Shown: positions 25,437 through 37,841, counted from the first letter of the stretch. The stretch is DNA of 64,000 bases from Amblyornis subalaris (GCA_018881555.1 JACAXG010000014.1:6499213-6563212), one strand, 5' to 3'. Notes: a model not told the origin generated them from the letters alone. A program made the numbers and translations.

Positions 25437-25876
25437 CCCGCAGCCTGCGGAGCCGAGGCAGCGGCTCACGTGGAGCCAGCTGCCTTCCCCGCTCCCGTGG
25501 CCACAGCTGTGCGGGAGGTTCAGCCGGGGCCAGGGGAATCCTCCGCACGCAGGGCTGCTCCCTCTCCTCCCCGCAGCTGGTCCCTCCGACTGCCATCTGG
25601 AAATACCTTTCCTCCTGCCTCGGTGCCAAGGAACAGCTTGCTCGCACCTTGCTGCTCCTGCNCTACCCTCCGCGGCCCTCCTTCGTGCCGGATTCCTCCC
25701 TGCGGCCCCCAGCCAACGGCACAACTCCCTCGTTTACTGATTTGTTCTCACTGCCTCCCCACGAGCCTTCCAAAGAGGCCTTCAAGCTCGGAAAAACATC
25801 CTTCCCCTCGGCCCTTTGGATGCTGTTTGCCCGGCAAAAGCCCGCGAGGGATACGGATTCTGGACCGTCACGATTT
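25437..25876. promoter_or_regulatory. CpG island
   Basis: I count by hand about 31 CpG in about 440 bp. GC content is near 60% and the estimated observed/expected CpG ratio is around 0.75, which meets the usual island criteria. Such islands usually mark promoters or developmental regulators kept free of methylation. The stop-poor DNA creates open frames of 131-211 codons on both strands, none recognisable. On the minus strand, a TATAAATA word lies upstream at 25995-26002, correctly placed to drive transcription into the island. No gene can be named. Confidence 0.6.
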
Positions 25877-25993
25877 TAAAGGGGGCCTAGAGAGATCATG
25901 GTGCTAATTTTAAACAGATGGCCTTGACACCAAGAGATACCTTGATTAAATTAAATCTGCGCTCAGCAAAGCTCTGGCATAGCTACAGCGACC

Positions 25994-26003
25994 CTATTTA
26001 TAG
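25994..26003. promoter_or_regulatory. MEF2-type site / minus-strand TATA box
   Basis: The sequence is CTATTTATAG, a perfect match to the MEF2 consensus CTA(A/T)4TAG. Read on the minus strand it contains TATAAATA, so it could instead be a TATA box for transcription toward the CpG island about 120 bp away. An identical 10-mer occurs at 26555-26564. Confidence 0.4.
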
Positions 26004-26098
26004 GAGATGCCGTTGTGCTGATATCTGTAACACAGACTCTGCTCGGGTTCAGTTTCTTATTGCCTGAAGGGAATAAACAGCACAGGGAAAACACAAAA

Positions 26099-26135
26099 TC
26101 TTCTCTTTTTTTCCCCCTCTTTTTTTTTTTTTTTT
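26099..26135 (+). repeat. 37-nt homopyrimidine tract
   Basis: All bases are C or T, including a ccccc stretch and a final run of T. The tract sits between the CpG island and the second MEF2-type site. It ends in gaag rather than a clean acceptor, so I do not call a splice site. Confidence 0.85.
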
Positions 26136-26620
26136 GAAGTGAACTAAGCAGCAGGTAAGGCTTTCTCTGCAAGGAAGGAATTACACCCACGTAACAAATG
26201 CCATGGGAACGGCGGAGCTCCAAGCACCCATTCCCAGCTGCCTCCACAGGGAGGTCCCCAGGGAGGCCCGGCCATACAGGCTCCTGCACCTCGGAAAATG
26301 CCGGAGCACCCGAGAGAGCCGAGAGCAAAAATGCAAAATATGCATTTAAACTTTAAAAATTAATGTTGACATTTATTTAAAAATGAGAGCTGGCAGCTCT
26401 CCAACGGTTCACCAAGTACATTAACTTAGTCAAACGCCCATTACTTCCTCCCCTTCCCACTAACAAGAGTGTTTTGAAGAGGCGAGCTCTGCAAGCTCCG
26501 CAGCGAAGCGCATACCCCTTCCTTTTTTTTCATTTAAGCTGCTAAAAGCAAAGACTATTTATAGAGAGTGGATCAGAGACAGGCTTGAAGAAAATCTAGA
26601 TGAGGGTGCTCTAAAATTTA
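26136..26620. promoter_or_regulatory. Flank of CpG island, candidate regulatory DNA
   Basis: Region 26190-26325 still has about eight CpG. It is followed by AT-rich DNA (26335-26400) and another CpG-bearing patch at 26480-26510. The second perfect CTATTTATAG site is at 26555-26564. The mix of islands, AT-rich blocks and repeated MEF2-type words suggests a regulatory region, by inference only. Confidence 0.35.
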
Positions 26621-28805
26621 GAAGCAAGAAAGGATTGCCTCTGAGCCAAGATTTAAAAAGAGCAGGAATGTGGGCTCAGTCCTGCCTCTGCCTCTGTGCA
26701 TCCCAGCACCCGGCAACTCCCCAGCTGCTCCCCCCCAGCCCTCCCTGCAAGGCTGGGATGCCTTGGCACGCTTCTCCACTCAGTGGGCTCTNAGCTTCAC
26801 CAGAAGCTACGAGAGTCACAGTAACACAGATAATGTCCCAGGCAAGTTCACACCTAGCCTTGTCCCTACGTGCCATCCTGACACCACACTGACCCCGGAG
26901 CCTCCAGCCAGGACTGTCCCTCTCCGCACCAGCCCCAGCTCCCAAACTGGTTTTGTCAACAAACNCCAAGCCCATTGCTTTTGCAGCACCATCTGTGACG
27001 TTTGGGGTGCAGTAGTTCTTTGAATACAACCGTGCAGTAACGAGCACATTCTGCAGCTGTCTGTTGGACACGGGAGATGTAACTACAGAGCTGCTTGGGG
27101 AATTTCTGGTACATCCGCTGTTGTGGAATCACAGCATTCAGACATATGAGCTGACAAATTTTGTGGCTGTAAACAGCAGAGGCTTGCTGGGAATCTGGAC
27201 ACTAGCGTATAAAATGGGAATACTTTCCTAACGTGAAGACAAGTGAAATCCGTATGGTCTTTCCAGGAAGTCTCCCAGCCCGCTGGAAAGCCTGCAATTT
27301 CTGTATGGGAATAGTGTAATTTCAATATTGCCAGCTCCCATAAGGATTTAGCACTGAACAGTGCATTAAATACTAGTTTCAGAAGCCAGATTTGTAAGCC
27401 TATAGAAATAGGTTTTAGGCTATGCTGCTGGAATGAAATGAGAAAGGAATATCCTTATATAAATCTTCTATGATTATGGTATGTCATCTGTAGACCTCTG
27501 ATTTCCAGACTTGCTCTATGTAAAGAAGCCAATTATTCTCCAGAAAGAGAATCCAGAAAGACAAAAATCACCTCCAGTGGTGTATAATAGGTCAGATTCT
27601 GTGCTCCTTTACAATTAAGGAAAGGNGGAATGACTGGAGCCCTTGGCTTCAGCCCCACAAAGTTACTTCAAGGCCATGCCAAAGCAACAGAGATCAGACT
27701 TTGATCCAATTTGATCTGTTTATTGTTTTTCCCCTCAACACATGTTTTGTAAAGTTTTCTTCTGAAAAAGAGGATGTGGTTTCATTTTCGAGAAAACTGT
27801 GCTGAAGCGCGTGAGGAGCCGAATCCTGCCGNGAGGGTGATAAAGCTGCGGGGAACCACTGGGGTTCCGGAGGGAGGAAGGGACCGGGAGGGATGAGGCT
27901 GCACACACCACACATCCAGCCCGCCTCTGCTGCGAGGGCTGTGAATGCCAAATCCATTCTGCACATTGTTACTGCTCCCATAGGTCAGACTCATTTTACT
28001 AAACTGTTTAAAGCCAAGTGGGAACACCCCAGCACCTTCCACACAGTGCTGGGCATGAAGGAGGAAATCTGGGGCTCTCCCACTCAGCAGCCACTCCTTC
28101 CCCTTGCACCAACCACAGCAGCAGCCTCAGGGCTGGTTTGAGATGAGATTCCTGCTTTGCTGACCCTGTGCACTTCTCCCACGCAAAGAACCTTTACTCT
28201 GCTTTGGAGAGAATGGGGTGGATNTTACCCAGATGGCAGGAAAATAACATTGCAGATGACTGCCATTGAAAGTCTTGTTAGACTCTCGCTGTGCAATCTC
28301 TGCCATATATTTTAGCAAAATACTCGCCCTACACTCCAAAATCTCATTAAAAATCAAATTTAAAATGGAAACATTCACTCTTTCTATCTTATAAGCTTAC
28401 TGCATGTGTTACATGTGGGTGGTGAGCATGTTAGGTACAATTTAGAACATAATTTCCAGAGAATTGAAATGTCACCAAGAAAAGGATTGTAAATAATGAA
28501 AGTTTGAAAGGAATCTGAGATCTTCATAACAGATAATCACATTTTAATTCTGACTTATGGCTCATCCAATTGCCTACAGTTAGAGAAAAACAATTCCTTT
28601 TTCTTATTATATGGAAATCAGATGAATCAGATGAAAAGCCATCAACATCACAGCTTGGAAAACATATACCAATGTTCAGTGGTGTGAGCAAAGCCCATGA
28701 AACTGCTTCAGTTTGTGACCCTTTTTATTGGTTTTCCTCAAATATTTATAAGAGATCTGTGTTTGTAAGAATGTTAGTTGAAAAGTTTTCTAGAGATATC
28801 GCAGA
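26621..28805. other. Unique non-coding sequence
   Basis: No gene is recognised. A small CpG-bearing patch of about nine CpG lies at 27785-27890. A cagattctgtgctcctttac phrase at 27592-27611 resembles old sauropsid repeat wording but is too short to call. The open frame at 26670-27023 is GC-rich chance. Confidence 0.5.
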
Positions 28806-28853
28806 TCACAGAATCGTTGAGCCTGGAAAAGCAAGTTCATGGAAGGACTCCTA
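28806..28853 (-). repeat. Degenerate CR1 3' end (minus strand)
   Basis: cacagaatcgttgagcctgg followed by aaaagc resembles the reverse complement of a CR1 terminus, normally 'cacagaatcattaaggttggaaaag'. Only about 48 bp show it, with many changes, so this may be an old truncated copy or chance. Confidence 0.4.
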
Positions 28854-30880
28854 CTGAGTTAGGCTGCTAGGAAAAGCTGGAAATCTCTTTTCCTCTCTGT
28901 AGGCTTTTCAGAGAGTCAGCCAAGGACCAAAATTAGTATTAGATCACATGGTTCCTCAATCACGGGGTTGGAAGAATGACTATTGAATGGTAAATAGTCA
29001 GAGCGAACAGTTTATCCATAGCCCCAACAGGCAGGAATATGCTGGCATAATGCTGGATCTGATTTGAATACAAAAAACAAAATGCAGAGACATCAAACAC
29101 TCTTCTAGTATAATTAGGAAAAGTAAAATTGGACAAAATGCATCAAATAAATTACTGCAAATGCTTTGCCTAATGACTGCTACCACAAAGACAAGCTGCA
29201 GTGTCCAAGAAAAACAAGGGCAGAGGATTTCAGTGCCTGGACATGTTCTGATTTTGGTTTAAGCCTGTTTCTCTCTCCTCTTGTTCCCCAAAACCTTGAA
29301 GCTTTATACTAAAGAATTGCCACTAACTGCGGCTTTTTGCAGCTGGGAGATCAGCTCAGTGAGAATTTCTGATGTGAGCCATCACCAAAGAGCTAAAAGG
29401 GTAAGACAAGCCATAAAGACAAGATTTTGTGTAAAGCCCATCTCCACTGCAAAACAAAGCTGTATCCCAGAGTGACCATCAGCCCATGGGCAGGGAGGGA
29501 GAGAGGACCTCAAGATGCATTTGCCTCCTTCTTGTAACTGCTTGCCTTTTGCCCCAGCCCTGTGAAGTTCTCAGTTCCCCTCGCCCATGGCTGCTGAATT
29601 CAATACACACTGATGTTTATGCACGTACACACACCATTCAAAGGAGGGGAAAAAACAGCTGCAGAACAATTTCCAAACAACTCATTTCATCCATTGTGTT
29701 CTTCAGGTATCTTATTCTTGGTCCTCTGCCATCCTGCTTAAACAAAATCAAGATCAGTGCTTTCTCATTCTCTTCCTAAAAGAGACTGTACAAAACTATG
29801 GCAAACGCCTCCAGTTATCCACCCAGGAACACTCCACAGACATGGATGGTACTATGGGAACACAGAGCAAGCCCTCATCGCTCCCAAAGGCTGCATCCCA
29901 CTCTCCACTGGCCTTGCACCAGGGTCCCTTGCTCGCCCCGGGAGCGGCTGTGCAAACCCTGCTGGGTGAGTGTGCGTGTCCTCGGGTAGCCAGGGAATAT
30001 CTGAGACACACCACAGGCCTGCAAATAACTGTTTTTCCTGTTCAGTGTCTAACCCAAAAGTTAGGGAATTAAAAAAACCCAAAACACTGTGTATTGATGC
30101 AAAGCAGCATTTTTCCATGTTTTCTTGGCAAGAGATAATTATGCTAACAAGCCTAAAAGAAAAAAGGTATCTGTGCAAGATCTGGCTAAACAGTCCATCT
30201 ACATTTGTTAACCCTTGTCCTGATTGAACCAGGTTACTCTGTACATGAGAATACCACACTGAATATTTAAAAAAGGAGTCCATTTTTCCCCCCCCTGCCC
30301 TTGTTCTCCACCAGGCAAACTCCCAAACAGTTCACTGACAGCCACCCTTTGCATCTTCGTGACTGCCTTCCCACCCACACCTTCCCTTTTCCAAGCTTTC
30401 CTTTTTGCTGGGACCCCGCCTCTCTGGGGGGAGATGCTTTGCCATAAAGACACGATTGTTTGAGATCCCAGTNTTGGCCTGGTTTAGTGTTTGATGTCAT
30501 TCCTTCAATTACCAACACTGAATCGCCTTTGTATTAAACAGGACAAAAACAAGGAAATGAATAAAAACTCCCATCTATGATGATACAAGACCCGGTCAGA
30601 AACCATCAGACATACCATCTCCACTCATATCCTCCAGAAAAAATAACCTTTCCACAAATTTAGACCCCGGATGGCGACCACAGGCTGCTCCAGGTAAACA
30701 CGAGGAGACAGAGCAAAGCGCCGGTTTGGGGCTGTCCTGGGATGCTTTGTGCCAGCAAATTAGACCTTTTTACTGTCAGAAAAAATGAGTGTTGTATGGA
30801 ATATGGAACGTTTCCAAACACGAGACAAGGTGAATTTCTTACACGCTGCAAAACTGACTGGTAAATTTTTTTAATAACTA
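28854..30880. other. Unique non-coding sequence
   Basis: Nothing recognised. There are no ambiguous bases from 28225 to 30472, one of the long clean runs in the window. Several overlapping open frames at 29486-30283 and 30208-30518 have no motif I recognise. Confidence 0.5.
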
Positions 30881-31170
30881 CATATGTTTTATTATCTTGG
30901 ACTTTTTAATGCCTCACATCTCTAATTGTAGTAGTAATTATTAGCTCGGTTAATGAAAGCTTTGGAAACAAGATTGTGTGGGAGTATTTCAAGTCATGAG
31001 TTAAGTCTTTTAACTCAGTAATTGCCAAGGATTAATTCATTTTTCCGTTTAAGCGCTGAAAAGCTGAAGTATTATTTCCTTGAACTGTGTTTGTGCTTGG
31101 CAGTTCTGAGTTAATTACAACTCCGTGAACCCCTTTAAATCAAATTCAGAGGTTTCCAGGTGTACATATC
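30881..31170. promoter_or_regulatory. Candidate conserved non-coding element
   Basis: This AT-rich, repeat-free and N-free block is full of homeodomain-like words (TAATTA near 30932, TTAATTA near 31110, several TTAA). Such composition and motif density are typical of developmental enhancers. Cross-species alignment is needed. The call is inferential. Confidence 0.35.
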
Positions 31171-33080
31171 ATGAGGTCCTGGTAAATCCTTCAACATCTG
31201 CTTGGAAAAGGATTACTGAACTTGAGTGATGATGCTGTTCCTCTGAAGGTCTGCCTGTTATGTATCTGCAGCCATTAAAGGCACTACAAGTGCAATGGCA
31301 GTAAAAAGCTTAGGCTCGTGGAAGTTCTCACATAAATAAGGATTATACTCATGAACGTCTGGTTTGGAAGTCATCCACCTTAATTTTTCTGGATGGAGAC
31401 AAGGTCTTGGTCGAAGCCCTGCAAAAAATACAAGTGCATAAATCANCAGTTCGCTGGCTGTGACTGGTGGAAGAGGCTGCACTTCCATAAGGAACTGTAA
31501 CAAGCACAGCTCATCTCTGAGCTAACCTGGGCTGAGCACGGGGATGATTTGGCCCTTTTCTGGCATTTCAACTCCACCTGAGCAGCGGGGACTGAAAAAG
31601 TGCACAAAGAGAGGGACACTGGGAGAACCAAGGAGGTGTAAAGGGCACATTGGACCGCTGGAGCTCTGGGTCCCTGCACATCCTCAGTCCCACAAAAAAA
31701 GGGGCTCGGGGCAGCCCAGCACACAGCATCAGCTCCTCTCCTGAGCCACGCCTTCCCCACAGTGCTCCCGGGTTCCCTGCCACGACCCTATGGAAGCATC
31801 TTCCCTCTCAAACACAGAAGGGCTGAGAACAGGAAAGAGACCAAAAGGGCATTTTTTTTCCAGTGGCAAGGAATAATTTCTTCAAAGCCACAGAGAGCAT
31901 CCCCTTGAGAGTGCGGGTCCTCCTGCTGCGTGTCACCATGGCTCTTTATCTATCCTTGGTAGTGATTTCCTCTTCCTTAAGGATGCTCCCGGGCACTAAC
32001 ACATCCCCAAGCTGCTTCCTGGCCCAGTTAACCTTTGCCTTCCTGATTCAGGGCTTGGGCATCTGCTAACCCGGAATCCTCCCTGCCCTGGGGACAGCAG
32101 GGTTTGCCAGCAGAGCACTCGTGANGCCACAGTGGAGGAGGAGCAGGATCCCCACCGGGGAAGAAGCAGCCNTGTCAGTAAAGGCACCGACAGATGTTCT
32201 GGGCCTCGAAAAACACATTTTACAATTCCTGCAACGCACTCAACCCCACTCCTGAGTCCTGATCCTTGCTTCCAGCACAATTTCTGCATTTTTTCCATTG
32301 AGACTCAAACATAAAAGACCATATTTGGTCTAATTTCCTTTTCTTTTTTTAATGTCAGATACTCACAGTCTACTTGAGCAAACCAGGATGCTGATCCTAA
32401 CTGGAGAGAGGTCTCTGCTTGCAGCCCTGATGCAGATGCCTGTACAGACAATATTGAAAGCAGTCCATGGCTCACTCCAAGCTGGAGATGTTGCCTAGGT
32501 TTCCACTCCCCACTGTGCAGGGGAGAAGCCAGCCAGCCCAGGGTCCTCGATATCCCTCTGGATCTTACCAAAGGGCAGAAAGGGTGGCAGCTACCTTGAA
32601 AACGNCCAAGTCACTGAGCATATCCAACTCTCTGCCTTTGGCTAAGCCTGGCAAGGAGATGAGAGACCTTCCAGGCTGAAAACTGCTGGAGCCACCTGTT
32701 CAGAGACAAACCTACTCAGCTAGAAGCCGGATTGGGGCCAAAAAGACCTCCTTGACTTTCAGCTCCCTCTCTCTCAACTAGAACATTGTATTCCCATATT
32801 TGTTGTGGTCTATTACTTCTTATTGTTAATTCAAGNTTTATTAAAAATTAACATCTGTTAACCAGAGACACTAATCTCATCCAGACTTTTAAAGTTCTTG
32901 AGTGCCAATTACCCTGGACTGCTAAACCAAAAAAGTGTAACTCTACTAAATCTTGTTGAGCATTTTCTTCAGTGGCTATTAATCTGAAAATTATTTCCTT
33001 TTCCTCATCTAGTGTGAGTACAGCTCTCTGCCGCTGTTTAAAAACAGCACAGAAAATTTTAATCAAACTTGTTTGGTTTT
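31171..33080. other. Unique non-coding sequence
   Basis: No gene is recognised. Overlapping frames at 31443-31783 and 31996-32314 occur on both strands in GC-richer DNA and look like chance. Ambiguous bases recur at 32125, 32172, 32605 and 32836. Confidence 0.5.
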
Positions 33081-33370
33081 TCTCTGCATCATTACGCTAA
33101 ATTAAATTAANAACTTTCAGGAGGGAGGGAGAAATCCATGATTTTCCTGTTAGCTCTTTGTGCAATTATCTTTCTTCGTTAGAGACACCTGAGACCCATG
33201 CCAGACTATATGTTAATATATAGTCCAACTTTTAAACTGCTTTCTTTATTATTCATGGGTTTTTTGAGTGCTGTTGCTAACTGTCACATCAGAGGTCTGG
33301 TTATAAGTGGGATCATTAAAAATAGCTCATTTTAGTAATAACACAGCACTATTCATATTTTATTTGGTAT
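33081..33370. promoter_or_regulatory. AT-rich candidate non-coding element with hairpin
   Basis: The block is AT-rich and repeat-free. It contains a perfect 8-bp inverted repeat, gactatat at 33204-33211 and atatagtc at 33218-33225, with a 6-nt spacer. The remainder has many TTAA and TAAT words. It may be an enhancer or simply AT-rich intergenic DNA. Confidence 0.3.
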
Positions 33371-35289
33371 TTAACAGTCCACAGGAGACTCTCATGCTTT
33401 CTTATTTGCCAGATTGTCTCTTCTAAATGTCATTGTCGACCACTCACATCCAGTTCATCCTCCTGAGCAAAATGGCTTTCATAAAGCCTACCATAACCAA
33501 AGCTAAACAGATGGCAGACTGCATCCCTGCAATTTCCTCAGGCTTGAGCCTCATCCCTTTAAAATAATAGCTCCCCTTGAAGTAAGTATGTTCCTTTGTA
33601 TTAAAACATGAAATATAATAATTAAGGAGGCTGTGGAGCAATTCACTCAGTCACTGAATGAGCAAGATAAAGGCAGGAGCAGGTAAGGAGACTGGAGAGA
33701 GTCCTACACACAGCACTGGCCCAAGGTGGTCTGGGCTGAGAACTAAACGCAAATTTAAGTCCCTGTGTTTAGACTCACTGAAGCAGCACTTCTCTGGAGC
33801 TGATCAACTCCCCACAACAATTCCTTATGACACAGAGGTGAAAAGAGTGAATATTCCAGCACAAGAAATGGAAAGCAGCAATGACCCAGCTGTCTCGGTG
33901 ATGTGTCACTGCTGGCANGTGTGCCTTCACACCCACTTGTCCCACAGCCTGTGGACAATGGTCACGGCTGTTCCAGGGTGATGCAGAGGCTTCTGGGACA
34001 TGGGTTCTGTTATCTGCTAGTGTGGCCCTTGTGCTTCACTCCCTTCAAAACCTTAACCTGTGCTTCACAACAGCGAGGCAGCATGAGGCACACAAGAAAT
34101 AGGACAAGGAAAGTCAGGACACATGAGTGCCTTTGAATTTGGGTTTNTGCTCTAAGGGAAAGCTGAACTGCAGCCCACCTCCCCTGGCCAGAGTTTAAAA
34201 AATATTAGTAATTGGGGTCCTGCAGATGGGGTAGTCTCATGCCAACAAAACCATGGCAGCTTCGTCCTGGGCAGGACTGGCCCTGCTCTGCTTTCCCTTC
34301 CCATCACCTTCTGCTCTCCTGCTTTCCACATGTGTTCAGAAGAAAGACTGAGAAACCTGAATGCTTCCTCTGCTGTGACCTTCTCACCCCAGCAGTGTAG
34401 GTCATAAACCCCTTACAGAGGGAAGACGTTTGTTCCCACTGGAAAAAACAACTCCAAGCATGGGTTCCTGAACAGAGACCAACAAGGCTGTATTTGATCA
34501 CCTCAAAAGATCCTGCAGTTTTAATTCTGACTTCTAAGAGTTCAGCACCTCTGAAAATTCAGGCCAAGCTCCCAAGCTGGTGCCAAGGAAGTGGCATGTG
34601 GATATGGGACAGTCACTGAGGCTGGTGCTCGGCCAGACACGTGCCACTGGATGGAGAACTGCTGGTCTTCCCAAAGGTACTGCCAAGGGTTCTGTGCATC
34701 AGCCCCTGCCCACTGCCTCTCCAGGAGCAGCTTTCTATTGAGATTTAACCCAATCAACAGGCTGCTCCTGTTCTTTGAGAAATCTCAACCTTGAAAAGCT
34801 GCCTGTGGGTATTTTTCAAACTGGCTAACCTGAACCCTGGGTTACAAAAGGGAGTTAAAAATGCTGGTCCATGTAGCCATAGCTCCTAGTTCGGGATGAT
34901 TAGTTCTTCTGTTNTCACCTCCTTGCCCATCTGATTTATTTTGATTATAAACTCCAACCCTTACTACAGCTTATACAGTTCTTAACGTAAGGAGATGCTA
35001 ATCTCTGTGTGGGTAACTGAGAGTAAATCAATCTCACAAGATATATTAGTTAAACTGTTTCATTCAAGAAGATTAAGAGAAGAAGATTATACTGTTATTA
35101 AACTGTTTCAAGTTCAATAAATGCTGTGTGTGTGCCTTTTCTTTTTTCCAGGGATATTATTTTGTTGCAGGTTTATACAGTGTCCTTGCAGTGAGCCTCC
35201 GAGCTCTTCCAAAGGATCTCCCTTCTCTGATACAGCCACCTCTGGGGCTGGCCCAGGGCAGCTGTTCAACATCACACTGGGACACGAGC
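33371..35289. other. Unique non-coding sequence
   Basis: Nothing recognised as a gene. Region 35040-35115 is AT-rich with two attaaactgttt-like words (about 35048 and 35097). A good acceptor-like pyrimidine tract ends with AG at 35150-35151 and is followed by an open frame, but that frame runs into the repeat at 35290, which argues against coding. Confidence 0.5.
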
Positions 35290-35357
35290 AATAATAGTAC
35301 TCACAGCACTTACATAGCATTTTATACTTCCAAAGCACTTAAATTAATTAGTTACAG
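35290..35357 (+). repeat. L3/MIR-like ancient repeat remnant
   Basis: ataatagtactcacagcact, then tacatagcattttata, then cttccaaagcacttaaatta reproduces the order of the 3' end of old amniote L3/MIR-like elements ('...gcacttatatagcgctttt...caaagcactttacaa...'). About 68 bp remain. It shows that the surrounding open frame is not a normal protein gene. Confidence 0.5.
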
Positions 35358-36017
35358 GGCCAAAGTATGGGTTCGGGCAGGATGTGAAAAAGAAAAGTAT
35401 ATCCAGTGGAAACTACAGGGGGAATTTTGGGAAATGTAATGCAATTACCCGATTTGGAAGCTGGCCAGAGCAGCGCTGCTCCGAACACCAAGGGACCTCT
35501 CCGACCACACACGGTCAGGACCTCAGCCTCGTGTCTGCTCCAAAGGATGAGGAGAGCCCTAGCAAAACATGCTCAGTCATCAGGTACAGGAAAGGGATGA
35601 TTATCCGAGATCCGGTTTCTCCCCCTGACACCTCGCAGCTACGGGAGCCCGTGTCGACGCAGACCTCAGGAACTTCCAAATTTTTTCAATTAAACAGTTC
35701 CAGCTTTTGATGGTATTTACAAATGATCCACCTCATAAGTCCATTAACTGGTCCTAATTGGGTTGAAATCCCCAAGCAATTACTCATCTCAGCCATTCCC
35801 CTCTGCCCCCCCAGCACACACACGCGTACCCTGGTTTTAGCTGAAACCAGCACATCAGGTGGTTGTGTTGCTGAGCTGCAGCATCGCTCCGTGCCACTCT
35901 GGAAATGTTAATGCCATGTAGACATGCAAACGTCACAAGGGACCAATTTTAGGATGCAAAAAAGAGGGACCACTAATTGGAAGGAAGGGGGAGAAAGTGA
36001 TTACAATTCCCACTCAC

Positions 36018-36163
36018 CTCGGCGGTGCCGCAGGAGGGAAGGCAAAATGCTGACAAAACCCAGTCGGTCCTGCTGACAGTGCTTGATGTGTGCCACGTGT
36101 CAGGGTGGTGGGGACAGGGCCATTTCAGCCTCACAAAACGTGCAGGGTGGTAACCCCCCCGTG
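36018..36163 (-). other. Candidate exon between splice-like sites
   Basis: On the minus strand, a strong donor GAG|GTGAGT ends the segment at 36018, and an acceptor-like tctgccccaaatcag precedes it at 36163. The 146-nt interval is open in one frame throughout. The encoded peptide is not recognised. Acceptor and donor words this good occur by chance in tens of kilobases, so RNA evidence is needed. Confidence 0.2.
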
Positions 36164-37807
36164 CTGATTTGGGGCAGAACACACACAGCCTGATGCTTCT
36201 TCACACAGCTGCATCCTGCAATGTTTAGTTCCTCAGCAATACCTGGACGTGGGTGCTGAGGGAGCTTTGGCTGAATTTGAAACGTGACATGAAAGGAGGA
36301 CTTGCTGGCAGCTGCCTTACCGAGCAGCCTAGGAACTCAGCTTAGCCCCAGAGAGCCCTGGAGCAGCTCTGGGATGGTCTGGGGGAGAAAGGGAGAGATT
36401 GGCAGCCTGTCTGGCAGACCAAGCACCAAGGAGCCTCTTGAGCCTGTCAAGGAATTTGGACTCTCAGGCCTCATCATCAGCTTTCATACNGTCTATTGAG
36501 TCCTGAGGGTGCAGGGAGTAAAGAGATACTTTACTACAAACATTTAAAAAAAAGTAGGAAAATTGGCACAATTGGTTTCTTTTTCTCAAAAACAAATGTT
36601 GCATTTTGTAAACAGAATTTTCCAGCATGTGGAAAAAGCACATAAAGGACAGCTCTTGGTAATGTCACACTCTCCTCTGACAGACTGCAGGGACCCAATC
36701 CTCTCATTTACACCTCTATCACATAAGCAAGACTCCACCAGCTTCCATGGATTTATTCTTGATTCTTACTAGCATAAGTAAAACCAAGCTCAGAACTTTG
36801 CTTACATTTTCAACTCTCTAGGACTTTTGTCTCTTGCAGATCTTTTTAATCCAGAGCTGAGCATGTCTGGAGTTTATTCACCCAATATATTAATGCTGGT
36901 TGTGTTTGCAAACACTGTCCCTGGTGGGGAATCCTCTCCATGCCTGAACTGCTGCATTTGCCACATGAACAATTCCCAAGCTCAGATTGCCCTGTGCACA
37001 CATTTCCCCTCAGCACCACCAACACAGCCCCTTTTGAAACAACAATCCTCTGCTTACAGGTCTGTCCTGACAGCTATAATTAAGTTGTTCCCTCAATACC
37101 CAGCTTTGACATGCCTTTGGCCATCATCATGTTGGCATTTCCCTGCTGTGGTTTTCCATGCCTTGACTGAGCAATAGGGGTGCGACGGGGACCGTGTACC
37201 CCCAGCCCTGGTGTACCAAGGGAACTGTCCTCCACCCAAAATGAGCACACCACAGTCACCAGTGTTAGAACACGAGACCTCCAAGGTACGTTCTGTGAAA
37301 TTAGACATGGCAGCTGGGTTTGTGTAGTTTGGAGAAACCTTTNATAGGATTAAAACTCGGGCTATAACTTGGAAATGACCAAGCAGCAGGCAGCAGGAAG
37401 AGGAAAGAGACCTCTTCTCATTAGAATCTGCTGTTTGTTGGGTGAAAATAACAGGTCTGAACCTAAACAACTTTGGGTGACTCAACAGGACCCAGTGAGG
37501 ATGTGGGATCCAATCTGAGCATGATGGATGTGTCCAGCTCTGCCATGCCTGTGCTGTAATGAGCTGCCAGGTCACAGGGGCACCAGCAGTGCTGCTGCTT
37601 TGCTTCTGCTGAAAAGGACTCGGTGCTCTGGTTTGGGTAATGAGCTCCCTTGTACACAGAGAAACAGGCACAAAAAGCTGCTGTGGGTGTCTTCNACAGC
37701 ACAGGCTCCAGCACACACATCCCATCTGACCTTCTGCCACCGTACCAGCCTTTCACAAAATCTGGAGTCATATTCAAGGTCCGGCTCTCGTCTCTGAAGT
37801 GTTCAGT

Positions 37808-37841
37808 AGCCCTAGGACACCCACAGCCCTAGGACACCCAC
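37808..37841 (+). repeat. Perfect 17-bp tandem duplication
   Basis: The unit agccctaggacacccac occurs twice with no gap and no mismatch, at 37808-37824 and 37825-37841. It is probably a recent slippage or repair duplication and may be polymorphic. Confidence 0.9.

Noticed and set aside
25272..25907. 211-codon plus-strand open frame over the CpG island
   Set aside because: High GC lowers stop frequency, and three other frames are open over the same DNA. The peptide is low-complexity in Pro/Ser/Arg without known motifs.
27592..27611. Old-repeat-like phrase cagattctgtgctcctttac
   Set aside because: Only one phrase matches; borders and family cannot be supported.
35128..35439. Open frame after a good acceptor-like tract at 35151
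   Set aside because: The frame continues into an L3/MIR-like repeat at 35290, and no good donor precedes the repeat.
37093..37740. 215-codon minus-strand open frame, the longest in the window
   Set aside because: No domain, signal or compositional sign of coding; overlapping frames on the other strand; contains ambiguous codons. Expected by chance in 64 kb of stop-poor patches.
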